From Diphasiastrum complanatum (lineage: Eukaryota; Streptophyta; Lycopodiopsida; Lycopodiales; Lycopodiaceae), in contig CM055109.1 in NCBI GenBank assembly GCA_029204225.1, positions 59,730 through 123,729 of the forward strand: a DNA stretch of 64,000 bases, read 5' to 3'. Position numbers and translations under genes: made by a program. Under the pieces are notes generated by a model. The model saw only the letters and a program-made list of their open reading frames with translations. It did not search any database and was not told the DNA's origin. Numbering within the stretch: position 1 is the stretch's first letter; each line of letters opens with the position of its first letter. Shown piece after piece: positions 61,500 through 64,000 of the stretch.

Positions 61500-62436
61500 T
61501 TTTCAGGATTAGAGAGGGTTGGGTGCTGATCGGGGGTGTGGGGATGGTGAGGCTAAACCAAAAAATAGGCGTGGTGTTAGAACTGAAGATGGAGGTGGAG
61601 GTGGAGGTGTCTGACTTCTTCTTGGTTGCTTCCCCTCGTCGTCGCTTATCTCCATCGGGTCTGCAACATCAAAATATTGAGATGTGTCCAATATGTGGAC
61701 TTGCTGGGCCTGTGATTGTTGATCTTGTGACTGTTGGGCTGCTCCCGTGTCTTGGGGACTGGATATCCCCACTCCTCCCCCCCCAAAAACTTGTGCCAGT
61801 GGTGATGTTGGTGGCGTTGGCATTGTAATCAGTGTGGGTGGGTGGTGGCCTCATCTGGCTGACTTGGGACTTGAGGTACTGTCGTGTCAGGTGCTAGTGT
61901 GGATGTAGTTGCTCCATCACCCCCCGTCGATGACATGTGAGGGTGACGAGTGCTGTTGTGATGTTGTGGACGAGCTGCCACCATCTGATGTGGAACCATG
62001 TGAAACTGATCCCCACCGGTGATGTGCTCCTAGCTCGAAGCTTCTCTTGTCTTCGTTGTTGCCGTGTACCTAGCAACTGAGCCCTTGAGGTATCTGCATG
62101 TTGAGCTCCGGAGGTTGCAGCTGCTTGTGGATTCTGAGGTGGGCTTCTTGGCTTGTGTACCAGAGGGAGGATACTGGTGTTGACTCGTTTGGCCTGGGAC
62201 CCCCGATGGTGAAGTTGTCCTTGCACGCTTGGGCTTCTTGTGTTCAATGGAAATATCCCATGCCCTTGTCCACAAGCTGCAATTGTTGTTGGAGATTTGG
62301 CCCATTTTATACTTGATGTAGAGTGATATCTGTCATCAGATATCCCTAATATTGTGATAGGCTGCTTGTGCTTAATGCACTCATGAAGACAATTCGAAGC
62401 AAACTGTGCCCAATCATAGAGGTTATGGGCATGCAG
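61500..62436 (-). pseudogene. Low-complexity middle of the same unrecognised gene
   Basis: Overlapping frames encode Pro/Ser/Gln/Thr-rich sequence (for example QQSQDQQSQAQQVHILDTS, SQTPPPPPPSSVLTPRLF). They continue the N-terminal domain through frameshifts. The composition is unlike the neighbouring AT-rich retroelement DNA. No catalytic motif is visible. Confidence 0.4.
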
Positions 62437-62970
62437 TCATGAATCTGCCATCATGTGAAACAGGGACATGGGTACCCTCAGCACTTTCATTCGAGGCTTC
62501 TTTGTGCATCTGGTGAGATATGCACATGCTGCTTGAAGTTGTTTGTCGTTGATTGCTTCCAGCCTGTACCCATCCTTGTTCTTCCACTTGGTCATAGAGG
62601 GATCAATATATTTGAAATATGCCATTTGCTCTATCTTCTGGAGTGTCCTTGTGACAGTGTTTGGCCCTCGTGGGAAACCATAAGGTTGCAAGTCAGCTGC
62701 CGCAAAGGATACGTTATAGACATAATTTCTGATAGGGGGAACTATGATCTGACATGATCTTGTCGTGGTATGATAATTGGCATATGCCATGTGTACCAGA
62801 TAGGGGCTTTGATAACCTGTCAAGACAGGGATCTGAAATTCGATTTCCTTGAAGAAGGACTTCGCCTGCTGGTACCAGGTCTGCATCTCTATAAGGTCAA
62901 GCTTGCATAGCTGGATGTCAAGCTTGCTTGCTTCGGGATCAACTGAACTGGAACTGGGGTTGGACGACAT
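62437..62970 (-). pseudogene. Unrecognised protein, N-terminal domain of a broken minus-strand gene
   Basis: The frame starts MSSNPSSSSVDPEASKLD at 62970 and has 177 codons. It is a mixed alpha/beta-like sequence with many aromatic residues (QIPVLTGYQSPYLVHMAYAN, YGFPRGPNTVTRTLQKIEQ), ending VPMSLFHMMADS. A TGA stop follows, but the frame continues open past it (LHAHNLYDWAQFASNCLHE, ITILGISDDRYHSTSS) to about 62260, so the stop probably replaced a Trp codon. It resembles the hypothetical proteins often called plant transposon or gag-like proteins, but I cannot assign a family. Confidence 0.5.
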
Positions 62971-63043
62971 GGTTGGAAAATGGAAGTAGGAGGGTTCTGG
63001 AAAAACTACTTCGTTTGAGAGCTGAGACAGTGAAAAGGGTGTC

Positions 63044-63216
63044 GATTGAGATGTGAAGAGTTGGGCTCCGGTTGAAATCTGATGGAGTGGCTTTGGTTGA
63101 TATGTGAAGGGTTGGGCTCCGGTTGAGATTTGATGGAGTGGCTTCGATTGAAATGTGAAGGGTTGGGCTACGGTTGAGATTTGATGGAGTGGCTTTGGTT
63201 GAAATGGGAAAGGAGG
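63044..63216 (+). repeat. Tandem repeat, 51-bp unit, about 3.4 copies
   Basis: TTGGGCTCCGGTTGAGATTT recurs at 63061, 63112 and 63163, each followed by GATGGAGTGGCTT(T/C)G(G/A)TTGA. The fourth copy is degenerate. Confidence 0.92.
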
Positions 63217-63890
63217 ACTTCCGTCGAGTGTTGAAGGAGGGGGCTCCAGTTGAGATGGGAAGTGGCGGTGCAGAATGGTTCGAAAAGTGTGGGGGGAGGG
63301 ATGTATGAACGGGTTTGGAAAGGGAGTTATGTGGAAGATGGCTGTGTTGGATAGAGCGGTGTGGGTGATGAAGTAAAGGTGGGTGAACAGAGTGAGGTCG
63401 AGTTAAGAAGATGGCGAGTGGAATAGGAGGAAGTGGAGGTGTTTGACAATGGTTTTAATGTTATGGATGTGTATCTTTCAGGGATGAAGCAGGTTGAAGG
63501 TGTATGGTTTGTGATTGTGATTGTAGGATGTTCAATAGTGTGACAAAAGCGTGATAAGTGCTTGTGTGACACTACCCCTCAGCATGCGAAACTTGAGATA
63601 TAAGGTATTCTGCCGACGTCGTTTGTGTTGAAGGCTTCGGTGATGGCACTCATAAGGGAGTGATAATGATGGTGAGATGGTGTGAAGATGATGATGGACA
63701 GATTGAATAGTCAAGCTCCTAGATCGGTGTCAAGAGCAGGAAGATCGCCGCAGATCGTCGCCAGAAAATACTTTAGCTTCGCACTTCGTTGAGGTGCGAA
63801 TGGCTTCGGTGAAATGGCATTTATTGCCGCTGTCGTTTGGTTGCAAGGGAGATGGGACGTACTGGTTTGTAAAATTTGAATGTATGTCCT

Positions 63891-64000
63891 CCGGTTGAGA
63901 TTCGAAATGACTGCTTCGGTTGAGATTAGAAGGAAGGCTCCAGTCGAGATCTAAAGGAACTGATTCGGTCGAGATTTGACAGAACCACTTCGGTCGAAAT
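63891..64000 (+). repeat. Tandem repeat, 25-bp unit, at least five copies, cut by the window edge
   Basis: CGGT(T/C)GAGATT recurs at 63892, 63917, 63941 (as CAGTCGAGAT), 63966 and 63991. The core also occurs inside the 51-bp unit and, as TCGGTCGAGATT, near 471 at the left end of the window. Confidence 0.92.

Larger units (their letters stand above)
62971..64000 (-). repeat. Leader of the unrecognised gene, with tandem repeats
   Basis: About 1 kb upstream of the start codon without coding content. It contains a 51-bp array (63044-63216) and a 25-bp array (63891 to the window edge), separated by T/G-rich sequence. No LTR border or primer site is visible before the window ends. Confidence 0.5.

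Overview
This is a window of nuclear DNA from a land plant with a large, retrotransposon-filled genome. Spliceosomal introns with GT..AG borders, plant-type Ty1/copia and Ty3/gypsy elements, long (TC)n/(GA)n microsatellites and a plastid-targeted gene all point that way. I cannot name the species. The retained peptidoglycan gene fits a bryophyte, lycophyte, fern or gymnosperm, but some angiosperms keep a homologue too.

The one recognisable cellular gene is a plastid MraY (phospho-N-acetylmuramoyl-pentapeptide transferase) on the minus strand. I reconstruct seven exons between 33480 and 18466: 33480-33217, 24802-24642, 24346-23893, 23740-23676, 23496-23303, 19065-18857 and 18648-18466. All junctions are phase-compatible and give 509 codons plus a stop, with every family motif present. 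Exons 3 to 7 are very well supported, exon 2 is well supported, and exon 1 (a predicted transit peptide beyond an 8.4 kb intron) is a phase-consistent inference. Intron 5 (4.2 kb) holds a gypsy relic and the 5' end of a copia element, both antisense to the gene. Intron 1 holds a decayed gypsy relic.

Almost everything else is nested, decayed LTR retrotransposons. From left to right: a repeat array (264-490); a minus-strand LTR with a tRNA-Asp-type primer site (1807-2650); two copia fragments, one a deletion derivative without RT (4030-5735); a longer copia relic (5740-9780); a copia 5' LTR and primer site (10604-11319); a Tat/Athila-like gypsy element whose RT-RNase H block is inverted between its integrase and protease (12733-17197); a copia RT relic (17597-18025); the MraY locus (18.4-33.5 kb); mostly featureless DNA to 36.9 kb; a tandem satellite with about 543-bp higher-order periodicity (36.9-43.65 kb), split by a 4261-bp copia element (two 266-bp LTRs, TATGT target duplication) and by a solo-LTR-like insert; a chromodomain-type gypsy integrase (45.0-46.3 kb); copia pieces (48.3-48.6, 51.0-54.3 and 54.7-57.6 kb); and two oppositely oriented LTRs of a tRNA-Asp-primed family with non-coding interior (50.3-50.95 and 54.4-54.6 kb).

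The right end (59.2-63.0 kb, minus strand) is the least familiar part: a broken set of reading frames with a conserved-looking N-terminal domain, Pro/Ser/Gln-rich linkers, a coiled coil and a basic C-terminal region. It is preceded by a leader with 51-bp and 25-bp tandem repeats. It matches no family I can name securely and is my best candidate for something undescribed.

Apart from MraY, no gene here looks functional. The retroelement frames carry many stops and frameshifts. I found no tRNA, rRNA or CRISPR array.
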